Assembly (NCBI RefSeq): GCF_003946115.1
Contig: NZ_RHOH01000014.1
Span: forward strand, 1-51,794
Direction of reading: 5' to 3'
DNA length: 51,794 nt
From: Lacticaseibacillus daqingensis
Lineage (GTDB): Bacteria; Bacillota; Bacilli; Lactobacillales; Lactobacillaceae
Part shown: in pieces, positions 1-8,297 of the stretch
How the letters are laid out: the number at the start of each line of letters is the position of its first letter
Position numbering within the stretch: position 1 is the first letter of the stretch
Position numbers and translations under genes: made by a program
The notes under the pieces: generated by a model
What the model saw: the letters and a program-made list of their open reading frames with translations, nothing else
What the model was told of the DNA's origin: nothing
Database searches by the model: none

Positions 1-99
1 GCAATGTTTTAATTCTCTTCGATTCAAGATCGAAGACCCTATCACATTTACGAAACTTTGTTCAGTTTTCAAAGGACTACTTTGCCTTGCGACAACTTT
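1..99 (-). other. rRNA operon leader (5' part only)
   Basis: On the minus strand this stretch follows three strong promoters and contains a sequence (about 53-75) of the kind seen in leaders and spacers of Bacilli rRNA operons, where it serves processing and antitermination. A perfect inverted repeat, TCTTCGAT-TCAAG-ATCGAAGA, lies at about 17-37 and could be part of a processing stem. The 16S gene itself is not in the window; its presence to the left is inferred. Confidence 0.6.
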
Positions 100-102
100 T
101 AT

Positions 103-132
103 ATTATATCAAGTTGTGCAAGTCGTTGTCAA
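103..132 (-). promoter_or_regulatory. rRNA promoter P1 (proximal)
   Basis: Minus-strand -35 TTGACA (127-132), 18-nt spacer, -10 TATAAT (103-108), followed by ATAAAAGTTGTCGC. Both hexamers are consensus. Confidence 0.8.
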
Positions 133-190
133 CAACAAGTTTGAAAAACTTATTTGGCGAACGTTATGTTTCGTTCGCGACAACTTTTGT

Positions 191-219
191 ATCTTACCAA
201 GCGCGGCGCCCTCTGTCAA
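191..219 (-). promoter_or_regulatory. rRNA promoter P2
   Basis: Minus-strand -35 TTGACA (214-219), 17-nt spacer, -10 TAAGAT (191-196), followed by ACAAAAGTTGTCGC, the same downstream block as after P1. Confidence 0.75.
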
Positions 220-276
220 ACACTTTTTTTATGTTTTAGAAGGCGGCGCCGGTGTTATCAAAAAGACAACTTTGAT

Positions 277-305
277 ATCATACCAAGGGAGGTGGCGTGC
301 GTCAA
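277..305 (-). promoter_or_regulatory. rRNA promoter P3 (distal)
   Basis: Minus-strand -35 TTGACG (300-305), 17-nt spacer, -10 TATGAT (277-282), followed by ATCAAAGTTGTC. It lies just before the start of the divergent methyltransferase gene. Confidence 0.65.
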
Positions 306-338
306 CCACTTTTCATCAAGAAATCAAAGAAGGTGTTT

Positions 339-1070
339 ATGTTGGATGATCCTCACACATGGGACGACTTTGCGCCGACCTACGCCGCAGTGCAGCGGGA
401 GTCGCGCCTCCCCATCGAACAGGACGTCACCGCCGCGCTGGCCGCCCGATGGCCGCTGACTGGCTGGACCGTGGCCGATGTCGCCGGTGGCACCGGCCGC
501 TACGCTCGCCCCCTGGCGGCCCACGCCCAGCAGGTCACGCTGATCGATTGGTCGGCCGGGATGCTGAAAGAGGCGCAGCACGCCCTGTCTGATCTGCCCA
601 ACGTCCACTACCGCCAGGCCGACTGGCGCACACTGCCCGCCGCGCCACTGGCGGACTTGGTGTTCGTCAGCCAGCTGCCCACCCTGACGGCCGCGCAGCT
701 GCCGCGGCTCACCGGACTGGCCCGGCATGCGGTGGCGCTCAATGTTCAAAGCGCGGCCTGCAACAGCTTGCTGGTCGCCATGGCCGCGGCGCTCGGGCTG
801 CCCGTGCCGGTGACGCCCCAGGCCGACCCACAACATGTCGCTACGCTGCAAGCGGCCCTGCCGGTTGCTGCCGAGACGCGCACCTTCAGCTATCAGCTGA
901 CCGACCAATACGCGGTCAGCGACTTACTGGCCGCCTTTGCGCGCCCCTTTTCGCTTCGGGAAGCCCGGGCGCTTGCGCAAGCGGTCAGCAACCAGCCTGA
1001 CGCGAATCTGTTGTTGCCGGTGACGCTGACCTACACGTTTCAGTTGTGGACCTGGGCCACCGATAAGTGA
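339..1070 (+). CDS. class I SAM-dependent methyltransferase
   Basis: A 243-residue cytosolic protein with the Rossmann-type SAM fold. Motif I reads VADVAGGTGRYA at about residues 45-56, followed by an acidic strand end (VTLIDWSAGML, about 66-76) expected to bind the SAM ribose, so it probably transfers a methyl group; the substrate cannot be read from the sequence. I chose ATG 339 because AAGAAGG lies 6-12 nt before it. A GTG at 297 would lengthen the protein by 14 residues but sits almost on top of its own purine stretch. The gene runs away from the rRNA promoters and ends at a terminator shared with the convergent ABC-F gene. Similar small methyltransferases (ubiE or DUF-type) are common, so the family call is firm and the role open. 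Confidence 0.8.
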   Translation: MLDDPHTWDDFAPTYAAVQRESRLPIEQDVTAALAARWPLTGWTVADVAGGTGRYARPLAAHAQQVTLIDWSAGMLKEAQHALSDLPNVHYRQADWRTLPAAPLADLVFVSQLPTLTAAQLPRLTGLARHAVALNVQSAACNSLLVAMAAALGLPVPVTPQADPQHVATLQAALPVAAETRTFSYQLTDQYAVSDLLAAFARPFSLREARALAQAVSNQPDANLLLPVTLTYTFQLWTWATDK

Positions 1071-1073
1071 CCG

Positions 1074-1122
1074 CAAAAAGCTCGCGATGCCGCCAACCAC
1101 TTGGGCGCACCGCGAGCTTTTT
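1074..1122. terminator. bidirectional terminator
   Basis: A 12-bp stem AAAAAGCTCGCG / CGCGAGCTTTTT lies between the converging methyltransferase and ABC-F genes, with A and T runs on both sides, so it can end both transcripts. Confidence 0.85.
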
Positions 1123-1128
1123 GACTGC

Positions 1129-2673
1129 TTACTTGTTCTGCAGGTTCTCGATGTTGATGCGGGTATCGACCCAGCTGTCATCGTAGAAGCCTGTTTCATG
1201 TGAAACCAGCACCACCGCCCCAGGAAAGGCCTTGAGCCCCGCCTGAAGCGCGTGCTTGGTATCATCGTCCAGGTGGTTGGTCGGCTCGTCCATCACCAAG
1301 ATGTTGCTGGGCTGCAGCATCAGGTCGGCGAGCTTCACTTTGCTTTGCTCGCCCCCGGACAGCAGCTGAAGCGGCTTATCCATCTCCTCACGGGTCAGGG
1401 CGGTGCGCGCCAGCACCTGACGCAGCGGGCGCTGACTCAGCGCCGGGTACTTGCCCATCAAAAACTGCAACGGCGTCTGCTTAGGGATCGCCCAGTCCAG
1501 CTCCTGCTCAAAGTACCCGAAGTGAACGTTGTCGGCGATCGACACGCCCCCTCCCAGCGCCTTCAGCTGGCCGAGGATGGTTTTGAGCAGCGTCGACTTG
1601 CCGATCCCGTTGAACCCCTCCAAGGCGATCACCTCATCGCGGGCGATGGAAAAATTGATCGGGGCCAGCAACGGCTGATCGTACCCGACCACCAGGTTGT
1701 TGACGTCCACCAGGATCTGGCGCTGCCCCTCCTGGTACGGAAAGGTCAGGTGGGCCTTGGCGCGGTTGCCTGGCGGGGTGAGGCGCTCAACGTGGGCCAG
1801 CTGCTTCTCGCGGCTGCGCGCCGCGGTGGCGCGGGAACCCGCTTTGAACTTACGGATAAAGGCCTCGGTTTTTTGGATCTGCGCCTGCTGCTTGGCGTAA
1901 GCCTTCAGGTAGGTCTCGTGGTCGGCCTCCTTTTGGCGCATCGCCTGGTGCAGGGCGCCCGTGTACTTCGTGATCTGGCCGAACTCGATGTCCAGGATCG
2001 CGTTGGTGACGTTCTCCAGAAAATCAAAATCATGCGAGATGACAATGAAGGCGCCCTCGAAGTTCTGCAGCCACTCGGTCAGCCAGGCGATGTGGCTGAC
2101 GTCTAGGTAGTTGGTCGGCTCGTCCAGTAGCAGCATGGCCGGTTTCTCCAATAGAAGCTTCGCGAGGATGATCTTGGAGCGCTGCCCACCGGACAGCGCG
2201 TCCACCGGGTGATCCAGGCCGATGGCATCAAGCCCCAGCCCGGTGACCACGGTCGCGATGCGCGTATCCACTTCATAGAAGTCGTTGGCCTCCAGCTCCT
2301 GTTGCAGCGTGCCGGCCTTGGCCAGCAGCTCGTCGTCCATCGTGGTCGCGTAGTCGGCGTAGATCTGATTCATCTTGGCTTCCTTGGCGTACAGGGCTGC
2401 GAAGGCCGTGTGCAAAAACGCCCCGACCGTCTGGCCCGGTTGCAGGTTGACGTACTGATCCAGGTAGCCGATGTGCAGGTGCCGCTGCCAGATGATCTTG
2501 CCGGCGTCTGGCTCAAGCGCCCCGGTCAAAATTTTGATCAGCGTGCTTTTGCCGACCCCGTTCTGCCCGACAACCCCGAGGTGATCGGCTTGGTTCACTT
2601 GAAAACTGGCGTCTTGGTAAAGCTGCTTATCTAAGAAGCGTTGCGATAACCCGGTCACGGTCAAAACACTCAT
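1129..2673 (-). CDS. ABC-F family ATPase
   Basis: A 514-residue soluble protein with two ABC ATPase domains and no membrane segment, the mark of ABC-F proteins, which act on the ribosome. Domain 1 has Walker A GQNGVGKST (about 37-45), signature LSGGQRSK, and Walker B MLLLDEPTNYLD. Domain 2 has GFNGIGKST, LSGGEQSK and ILVMDEPTNHLD. The linker between them is charged and helical. Length and layout fit the YfmM/YkpA-like group rather than drug-resistance ABC-F proteins, but this is from memory. I place the start at ATG 2673, which follows AAAGAGGG; an ATG at 2691 lies before that ribosome site and would add six residues. The H-loop codons of domain 2 (1192-1207) form a near-perfect parS-like site, described separately. 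Confidence 0.88.
   Translation of the reverse strand: MSVLTVTGLSQRFLDKQLYQDASFQVNQADHLGVVGQNGVGKSTLIKILTGALEPDAGKIIWQRHLHIGYLDQYVNLQPGQTVGAFLHTAFAALYAKEAKMNQIYADYATTMDDELLAKAGTLQQELEANDFYEVDTRIATVVTGLGLDAIGLDHPVDALSGGQRSKIILAKLLLEKPAMLLLDEPTNYLDVSHIAWLTEWLQNFEGAFIVISHDFDFLENVTNAILDIEFGQITKYTGALHQAMRQKEADHETYLKAYAKQQAQIQKTEAFIRKFKAGSRATAARSREKQLAHVERLTPPGNRAKAHLTFPYQEGQRQILVDVNNLVVGYDQPLLAPINFSIARDEVIALEGFNGIGKSTLLKTILGQLKALGGGVSIADNVHFGYFEQELDWAIPKQTPLQFLMGKYPALSQRPLRQVLARTALTREEMDKPLQLLSGGEQSKVKLADLMLQPSNILVMDEPTNHLDDDTKHALQAGLKAFPGAVVLVSHETGFYDDSWVDTRINIENLQNK
1192..1207. promoter_or_regulatory. parS-like site inside the ABC-F gene
   Basis: The plus strand reads TGTTTCATGTGAAACC, 15 of 16 bases equal to the reverse complement of the site at 38630-38645. 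It falls in the V-S-H-E-T codons of the second H-loop. Those codons all end in A or T, unlike the GC-ending codons around them. Confidence 0.55.
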
Positions 2674-2866
2674 CTTGCGGCCCTCTTTCATTGAAATTTT
2701 CAGAAAAACATTCGATCCACCCTACCATACCCCCTGTCACTTTGCAATCGTCCGCGCCTGCAGATGGTCGGCGCCGCCCTTGCCAGCCTTGGCTCAAGCA
2801 CATTCTTTGCCTTTTTCATTCGTGACTTAAATAATGGCAGTAATCACTGATGAAGGAAGTGGCAAA

Positions 2867-3802
2867 ATGGCTCTCACAGATTCACGCTTGACCCATGGCA
2901 TCATCGGCGCGGCGATCGGCGATGCGCTCGGCCTCCCGGTGCAGGGGCAAACCGCTGCCGAGCTGGCGCTCGACCCGGTCACCAATATGCGCAGCTATGG
3001 CACCTACGCACTGCCCGCCGGCGTTTACTCCGACGAAACGGGGCTCAGTCAGGCCAGCCTGGCGGCGCTTGCCACCGGTTTTGACCCCGAGATCCTGATG
3101 GCGGCCTACCGCGACTGGGCCAAGGCCACCGCCTACGCGCCGGTTAACGGGCCCAAAACCGACATCTGGCCCAGTGTGGCCGCGGCGGTCGCTGGTCGCA
3201 CACCCAGTGCGCCGGACGCCGATCCCGGCGGCTTGATCCGCACCCTACCGCTGGGCTATTACCTGTTTCACCACTACGGCCCGGACCTGTACGCGGACCC
3301 CGCGGCCTTGCCGGTCCTCACCGCCTTCGTCGCGCTGACCAACCCAGGCCCAGCCAATCAGCTGGCCAGTGCCATCTACGCGCAAAGCGTTATGCGCCTA
3401 TTGGCCGGGGACCCGCTGCAGGACGCGTTGAAGCAAAGCCTCGCCAGCGTTTTGGCGCACAACGAGGCGGTGCCCGCCGCGCTCGACTTTCGCATGCTGA
3501 CCCTGCTGGATGCGCCCACTGCGGCCACCATGGCGGAAGCCGCGCCGACGCCACGCAACGTGCTGGGCGTGGTGCTGTACGCGCTGCAAAGTACCACGGA
3601 CTACGCGTCGGCCACACTGGCTGCGGTCAATGCGGGGCACTTCACGGATACGTTCGGAGCGCTGACGGGCGGCCTTGCCGGGCTCGGCTATGGCTACCTG
3701 AGCATCCCCCACCACTGGTGCCTGCTGCTCACCAAGTACGGCGAAATCGTTGCACGGGTTCGCACCGCAGAGCGCTCCGGCAATTTCCCGCGCTATGATT
3801 GA
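2867..3802 (+). CDS. ADP-ribosylglycohydrolase family protein
   Basis: A 311-residue protein of the ARH/DraG fold, whose members remove ADP-ribose from proteins or small molecules with the help of two magnesium ions. The N-terminal motif HGIIGAAIGDALGLP (about 9-23) and the later YSDETGLS and TDTFGALTGGLAG blocks follow the family order. Two metal-site motifs are altered: the usual T-D-D-T reads S-D-E-T, and the usual D-x-D-T-x-G near the C-terminus reads F-T-D-T-F-G, so one acidic ligand is lost. It may be weakly active or bind without cutting. ATG 2867 is chosen because GAAGGAAG lies 8 nt upstream; ATG 2834 has no such site. The gene stands alone between the ABC-F promoter and signal peptidase. 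Confidence 0.8.
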   Translation: MALTDSRLTHGIIGAAIGDALGLPVQGQTAAELALDPVTNMRSYGTYALPAGVYSDETGLSQASLAALATGFDPEILMAAYRDWAKATAYAPVNGPKTDIWPSVAAAVAGRTPSAPDADPGGLIRTLPLGYYLFHHYGPDLYADPAALPVLTAFVALTNPGPANQLASAIYAQSVMRLLAGDPLQDALKQSLASVLAHNEAVPAALDFRMLTLLDAPTAATMAEAAPTPRNVLGVVLYALQSTTDYASATLAAVNAGHFTDTFGALTGGLAGLGYGYLSIPHHWCLLLTKYGEIVARVRTAERSGNFPRYD

Positions 3803-3862
3803 CCCGTTAAATTAATCGGCCAATGTGTTATGCTTAAAAAAACTGGTTGTGAGGTGTGGCTT

Positions 3863-4462
3863 GTGGATAAGGAAAAAGGCGGCTTTGGCCGTTGGTTAAT
3901 TGAATTCGTCGTCCTGGTTGTCGTGGTGGTGCTGGGCACCCAACTGCTGATCAAGTACGTCATCAGTAAGGACATCGTGCAAGGCACCTCGATGCAGCCG
4001 ACGCTGCAGGACGGCGACCGGCTGTACTCCCTGCGGCACAAGACCGTGAAGCGCAATGACATCGTGGTGATCGACGCACCGGACGCACCGGGTGAGCTGT
4101 ACATCAAGCGCGTCATCGCGATGCCCGGTGACACCGTCAGCGTCAAAAACGAGACGCTGTACGTCAACGGCAAAGTCCAAAAGCAACCTTACCTCAACCA
4201 AAAATTCATGAAACAGGAGATCGCCGCCTGGGCCAAGGCGCAAGGCGTGATCGCCAGCAGCGTGAAGTTCACGCAGGACTTCAACATCCAGACGCTGGCC
4301 GCGACCAAGCGCGCCACCGTGCCGGCCAACAGCTACTTCGTGATGGGCGATAACCGCCTAGTGTCCCACGACGGCCGGGCGTTTGGCTTTATTAAGAAGA
4401 ACAAAGTGCAATCCGTCGTTGTTTGGCGTTACTGGCCGCTAAACAAGATGACCATTTACTAA
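3863..4462 (+). CDS. lepB: signal peptidase I
   Basis: A 199-residue membrane-anchored serine protease that removes signal peptides from exported proteins at the outer face of the membrane. One N-terminal membrane segment (about 12-30) is followed by the catalytic serine motif GTSMQPTLQDGDRL, the lysine motif YIKRVIAMPGD, and the C-terminal FVMGDNRLVSHDGRAFG block; the Ser/Lys dyad is complete. I start at GTG 3863, which follows GTGAGGTG by a good distance. An ATG at 3830 in the same frame has no ribosome site. The gene is monocistronic, ending at a hairpin at 4473. Bacilli often hold several paralogues (Sip proteins), so the symbol is generic. Confidence 0.93.
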   Translation: MDKEKGGFGRWLIEFVVLVVVVVLGTQLLIKYVISKDIVQGTSMQPTLQDGDRLYSLRHKTVKRNDIVVIDAPDAPGELYIKRVIAMPGDTVSVKNETLYVNGKVQKQPYLNQKFMKQEIAAWAKAQGVIASSVKFTQDFNIQTLAATKRATVPANSYFVMGDNRLVSHDGRAFGFIKKNKVQSVVVWRYWPLNKMTIY

Positions 4463-4472
4463 AACCATTCAG

Positions 4473-4496
4473 ACGCGCCTCGGAGCGCGTTTTGTT
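4473..4496 (+). terminator. terminator after signal peptidase
   Basis: Stem ACGCGC / GCGCGT followed by TTTTGTTTT, 10 nt after the stop codon. Confidence 0.75.
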
Positions 4497-4583
4497 TTGC
4501 GCCAAAACCCGGGTCCACCGCAGAAATCCAGCAAACCGCTTTCATTTTTAAGTCAATTCTGCTAAGCTACACCTATCTTAATG

Positions 4584-4673
4584 ACACTAGGGGTGCCGCC
4601 ATTAGCGGCTGAGATGTGCCTGTTCGGTGCGATCCCTTCGAACCTGTAAGTTAGCACTTACGTAGGAAAGTGT
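4584..4673 (+). ncRNA. TPP riboswitch (THI element)
   Basis: The aptamer core is clear: ACACTAGGGGTGCC at the 5' side, GCTGAGAT, then AACCTGTAAGTTAGCACTT and CGTAGGAAAGTGT closing the P1 helix. TPP bound to it should lower expression of the thi operon that follows. Confidence 0.95.
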
Positions 4674-4685
4674 CGCACACGCCTT

Positions 4686-4715
4686 GGCGCCGCGACTCTT
4701 TGTGGCGCCTTTTTT
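4686..4715 (+). terminator. riboswitch-controlled terminator
   Basis: GGCGCCGC / GTGGCGCC (8 pairs including G-T pairs) followed by six T. It lies directly after the TPP aptamer, so control is probably by transcription termination. Confidence 0.8.
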
Positions 4716-4777
4716 GATGCCGCGCCCCGGGTTCGGGTCACAGCCGCTGTTGTCTCACCACCCTGAGGAGGTTTCCC

Positions 4778-5581
4778 ATGAATTCCGAGTTACTCGCACA
4801 ATTGCAGGCGCAGCACCCACTCGTGGTCAACTACGCCAACTTCGTCACCCCCGGCTTCGTTGCCAACGGCCTCAACGCCTTGGGGGCCAGCCCCATCATG
4901 ACCTTGGCTCAAGAGGAGGCGCTGGCCTTGATGATCCCGGCCAACGCCTTGGTCCTCAACCTCGGCACGATCAACACCGCCGATATGCCACTGGTGCTGG
5001 CCTTGGCAGAAGCCGCCGCCAGCTTGGCCAAACCCATCGTCTTGGATCCGGTGGCGGTTGGGGCCACCGCGTTTCGCGCCCAGGCGGCTGAGCGCCTGCT
5101 GCGCGACTACCCGATCACGGTGATCCGCGGCAATGCCGGTGAGATCGCCTTTTTGGCCGGTATCGAGGCAACCGCCAAAGGCATCGACGCCGGCGCGACC
5201 GCCGAGGCACCAGCCACGCTCGCGCAACGCTGCGCCGCACGCTACGACTGCACCGTGGTGGTCAGCGGTCCCATCGATGTCATCGCCACCGGCCACAACT
5301 TGGCCACCGTCTACAACCAGACGCCCCTTTTGCCGGCCGTCGTGGGCTCCGGCGACCTGCTCTCCAGTCTCATTGGGGCCTACCTCGGGCTGACGACTGA
5401 CCCCTTCGAGGCCGCGTTGGTCGGTGCCGCCACGCTGGGGGTTGCGGGTGAAATCGCCGCCAGCCACCTGCAAGCGACGCAGGCCGGCACCTTTGCCGCC
5501 AACCTGATGGACGCGCTGGCCGGCATGACCACTGAAACGCTCAACCAGCGGGCCCGCTACGAAGCCGCCCGACACGCCTAA
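4778..5581 (+). CDS. thiM: hydroxyethylthiazole kinase
   Basis: A 267-residue cytosolic kinase that phosphorylates salvaged 4-methyl-5-(2-hydroxyethyl)thiazole, supplying the thiazole half of thiamine. The start [26 protein letters not shown], quoted only in part here as [20 protein letters not shown], is the family signature, followed by [14 protein letters not shown] and the glycine-rich [17 protein letters not shown] near the C-terminus. ATG 4778 follows GAGGAGG. It is the first gene after the TPP riboswitch. With thiD, cytX and thiE it forms a salvage route; no thiC or thiG is seen here. Confidence 0.95.
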   Translation: MNSELLAQLQAQHPLVVNYANFVTPGFVANGLNALGASPIMTLAQEEALALMIPANALVLNLGTINTADMPLVLALAEAAASLAKPIVLDPVAVGATAFRAQAAERLLRDYPITVIRGNAGEIAFLAGIEATAKGIDAGATAEAPATLAQRCAARYDCTVVVSGPIDVIATGHNLATVYNQTPLLPAVVGSGDLLSSLIGAYLGLTTDPFEAALVGAATLGVAGEIAASHLQATQAGTFAANLMDALAGMTTETLNQRARYEAARHA

Positions 5582-5622
5582 CCCCTTGGGCGCAACGCCC
5601 ACACCAAGAAAGTGTGATCTCG

Positions 5623-6438
5623 ATGAAACAATTTCCGCAAGCATTAACCATTGCCGGTTCCGACTCCGGCGGCGGTGCCGGCATGCAGGCCGACCTCAAA
5701 ACGATCCAGTCCCGCCACGTCTTCGCGACCACGGTGCTCGTCGCCGTCACCGCGCAAAACACGCTCGGCGTCCAAGATGCGCTCGCTCTGCCCCCCGCGC
5801 TGATCGATGCGCAGTTCGCCGCCCTGGCTGACGACCTCGCCATTCGCGCGTGCAAAACCGGCATGCTCGCTGACGTGCCCACCGTGCAGGCCGTGGTCGC
5901 CAACCTCAAGCGCTACGATTTTGGCCCCTTAGTCGTTGACCCCGTGATGATCGCCAAGGGTGGGGCCCCGCTTTTGACCGAAGACGCCATTGCCGTGGTG
6001 CGAACGGCACTGTTCCCACTGGCAACGCTGGTGACCCCGAACCTACCGGAAGCCGAAAAGCTGGCCGAGATGCCGATCACCAACCGCGCCGCGATGCAGC
6101 GCGCGGCCACGGTATTGATGACGCTGGGCCCCAAAAATGTGATGATCAAAGGTGGCCACCTCGATGACGATGATTCCGCCAGCGACTATGTGCGCCTAGC
6201 AGACGGAAGCGCGTTTTGGCTCCCGGCCAAGCGCATCGCCACGCGCCGCACCCACGGCACCGGGGACACCTTGTCCGCGTGCATCACGGCCGAGCTGGCC
6301 AAGGGGCGGCCGCTGGCCAGTGCGATCCGCACCGGCAAAGCGTACGTCGAGGCCGCGATCCGCGAGGGCATCATCGTCGGCCACGGGCATGGCCCGCTGA
6401 ATCACTGGGCTTACCCGGAGGCCGCGAATGAAGACTAG
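5623..6438 (+). CDS. thiD: hydroxymethylpyrimidine/phosphomethylpyrimidine kinase
   Basis: A 271-residue ribokinase-fold enzyme that phosphorylates HMP twice to HMP-pyrophosphate, the pyrimidine half of thiamine. The N-terminus [20 protein letters not shown] and the later [20 protein letters not shown] and [18 protein letters not shown] blocks are typical; the GTGD aspartate is the catalytic base. I start at ATG 5623 with AAGAAAG 7 nt upstream; an in-frame GTG at 5614 overlaps that site. It lies 41 nt after thiM and overlaps the start of the next gene by 11 nt, so the operon is translationally coupled. Confidence 0.94.
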   Translation: MKQFPQALTIAGSDSGGGAGMQADLKTIQSRHVFATTVLVAVTAQNTLGVQDALALPPALIDAQFAALADDLAIRACKTGMLADVPTVQAVVANLKRYDFGPLVVDPVMIAKGGAPLLTEDAIAVVRTALFPLATLVTPNLPEAEKLAEMPITNRAAMQRAATVLMTLGPKNVMIKGGHLDDDDSASDYVRLADGSAFWLPAKRIATRRTHGTGDTLSACITAELAKGRPLASAIRTGKAYVEAAIREGIIVGHGHGPLNHWAYPEAANED

Positions 6439-7423
6439 CACGCGCGATAATGCCTTACTCTGGTTCGGCGCCGCCATCAGCCTCGCCGAGATCCTGTCGG
6501 GCACGTTGTTGGCCCCGCTGGGCATCGCCCGCGGCCTGCTGGCGATCCTGCTCGGTCACCTCATCGGTGGCGGTCTGATGTACGGGTGTGGCCGCATCGG
6601 AGCTCAGCGCCAGCTACCCGCGATGGCCACCACCGCGACCGCGTTTGGCCGGCGTGGCGCCCAGTGGTTCGCCGCGCTCAACACCGTGCAGCTACTGGGC
6701 TGGACGGCTGTGATGATCGTCACCGGTGCGCAGGCCGCCCAAGTGTTCTGGCCGCTGTCTCTGAGCTTTTGGGCCGTGGCGATCGGGGCGATCATCGCCT
6801 TGTGGCTGCTCATCGGGCTACAGGACCTCGGCAAATGGAACACCGTCGCCGTGGCCGCCTTGCTGATCGCGGTCGTGTTCCTCAGTGCCCGCTTTCTCAT
6901 CCACGGTGGCGCCGTAACGCCTAGCGGTTCATTAAGTTTCGGGGCGGCGCTGGAGCTAACGATCGCCATGCCGCTGTCGTGGCTGCCCCTGATCGCCGAT
7001 TACACCAGCCAGGCGGCCCACCCCCAGCGCGCCAACACCGTTAGCGTCTGGGTCTACAACGCGACCAGTAGCTGGATGTTTGCCATCGGCCTGGCCGGGG
7101 CCGTGCTGACCGGCCAGACGTCGATCGCCGGGCTGATGCAGGGCTTTGGCCTGGGGCTGGTGGCGCTGGTGGTGATCATCCTCTCGACCATCACCACCAC
7201 GTTTTTGGACGTCTACTCCGCCGGGGTCAGCGCTGCCTTGCTGACCCACCTGCCGGCCAAATGGCTGGCGCTGGCCGTCACCCTCGGGGGCACCGCCATT
7301 GCGATCTTCGTGCCGCAATCGGCCTATGCCGACTTTCTGTACTGGATCTCGGCCGTTTTCGTCCCCTTGGCCGTGATCCAGATCGTCTGCGCTGCGCTGC
7401 ATCAGCGGACAACGGCCGCCTAG
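6428..7423 (+). CDS. cytX: CytX-like HMP transporter, cut short by an in-frame TAG
   Basis: A 331-residue polytopic membrane protein of the NCS1 (cytosine permease) family. Its place between thiD and thiE under a TPP riboswitch points to uptake of hydroxymethylpyrimidine. The N-terminus (FGAAISLAEILSGTLLAPLG) and the regular hydrophobic segments fit CytX. The reading frame stops at TAG 7421-7423, but the same frame continues with two more hydrophobic stretches to 7576. The protein as read therefore lacks about 50 residues and the last membrane segments, so it may not work. The start ATG overlaps the thiD end. The family call is good; whether it still functions is unknown. Confidence 0.85.
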   Translation: MKTSTRDNALLWFGAAISLAEILSGTLLAPLGIARGLLAILLGHLIGGGLMYGCGRIGAQRQLPAMATTATAFGRRGAQWFAALNTVQLLGWTAVMIVTGAQAAQVFWPLSLSFWAVAIGAIIALWLLIGLQDLGKWNTVAVAALLIAVVFLSARFLIHGGAVTPSGSLSFGAALELTIAMPLSWLPLIADYTSQAAHPQRANTVSVWVYNATSSWMFAIGLAGAVLTGQTSIAGLMQGFGLGLVALVVIILSTITTTFLDVYSAGVSAALLTHLPAKWLALAVTLGGTAIAIFVPQSAYADFLYWISAVFVPLAVIQIVCAALHQRTTAA

Positions 7424-7576
7424 GACTGGCCCAACCTGCTGCTGTGGGCAGTGGGCGTGGCCTTGTACCGCTTCTTTCTCGCCCACATCACTCGCCTGGG
7501 CAGCACCCTGCCGACCATTGCACTCATTGCAGCATTGACCTTGATTTTGAACTGGAGGCGTCGCCATGTTAGCTGA
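7424..7576 (+). pseudogene. detached C-terminal part of cytX
   Basis: In the frame of cytX after the TAG, 50 sense codons run to TGA 7574-7576. They encode two hydrophobic segments, LLLWAVGVALYRFFLA and STLPTIALIAALTLILNW, then a basic end (RRRH), as expected for the end of an NCS1 transporter. The frame overlaps the thiE start (ATG 7566) by 11 nt, the same overlap seen between thiD and cytX. I read this as one gene broken by a single C-to-T change (CAG to TAG) or by a sequencing error. Confidence 0.75.
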
Positions 7577-8198
7577 TGATTTGACCCTTTACGCCGTCAC
7601 CGACCGTCACTGGCTCAACGGCCGCACCCTGGCCGACTGCGTTCAGCAGGCGCTGGCCGGGGGCGCCACGATGATCCAGCTGCGGGAAAAGCACCGCGAC
7701 GATGCGGCGTTCATTCAAACCGCACGAACCCTGCAGCCGCTGTGCGCCCAAGCGCATGTGCCGCTGATCATCAATGATAACCTCGCCGTGGCACAGGCCG
7801 TGGCCGCTGATGGCCTGCACATCGGGCAAAATGATCAGGCCGCCGTAGCGGTTCGAGCGGCTCTGCAACCGCATCAGTTGCTCGGCGTCTCGGCCCAAAC
7901 CGTGGCGGAGGCGGTGGCCGCCGAAGCCGCCGGGGCGGACTACCTTGGCGTGGGCGCCGTGTTCGCCACCGCCACCAAACCCGATGCAGTGGACGTGTCG
8001 CTCACGACCCTCGCGGCGATCACCGCCGCCGTTTCGATCCCGGTCGTCGCGATCGGTGGGATCAACGAAACCAACCTGAGCCAGCTCGCCGGCCGCGGCA
8101 TCGCCGGCGTGGCTCTGGTCTCAGCCATTTTTGCCGCCACCGATATCCAGGCCCAAACCGCAGCGCTGCGGCAACAGGTCGCCGCGGTACTGGCCTAG
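7566..8198 (+). CDS. thiE: thiamine phosphate synthase
   Basis: A 210-residue TIM-barrel enzyme that joins HMP-pyrophosphate and thiazole phosphate to thiamine phosphate. Clear motifs are LYAVTDRHW at the N-terminus, TMIQLREKHRDD, LIINDNLAVA, GLHIGQND, GADYLGVGAVFATATKPDA and IPVVAIGGI. ATG 7566 follows TGGAGG. It is the last gene of the thi operon and ends before a long bidirectional terminator. With thiM and thiD it completes the salvage pathway. Confidence 0.95.
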   Translation: MLADDLTLYAVTDRHWLNGRTLADCVQQALAGGATMIQLREKHRDDAAFIQTARTLQPLCAQAHVPLIINDNLAVAQAVAADGLHIGQNDQAAVAVRAALQPHQLLGVSAQTVAEAVAAEAAGADYLGVGAVFATATKPDAVDVSLTTLAAITAAVSIPVVAIGGINETNLSQLAGRGIAGVALVSAIFAATDIQAQTAALRQQVAAVLA

Positions 8199-8211
8199 CC
8201 GAACCACGCCC

Positions 8212-8279
8212 AAAAAGCCCGTGAGATGTTTCCCGGGTTTGGCCACAAGCCAAATCTAGGGACATCTCACGGGCTTTTT
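8212..8279. terminator. long bidirectional terminator
   Basis: An 18-bp perfect stem AAAAAGCCCGTGAGATGT / ACATCTCACGGGCTTTTT encloses a second stem TTTGGC / GCCAAA. It lies between converging thiE and the DUF975 gene and can serve both. Confidence 0.9.
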
Positions 8280-8297
8280 GCGGCCCATTCATCTGGG

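Noticed and set aside
141-169. plus-strand promoter TTGAAA-17-TTATGT for the methyltransferase
   Set aside because: Possible, but the region is dominated by strong minus-strand promoters and the match is weak.
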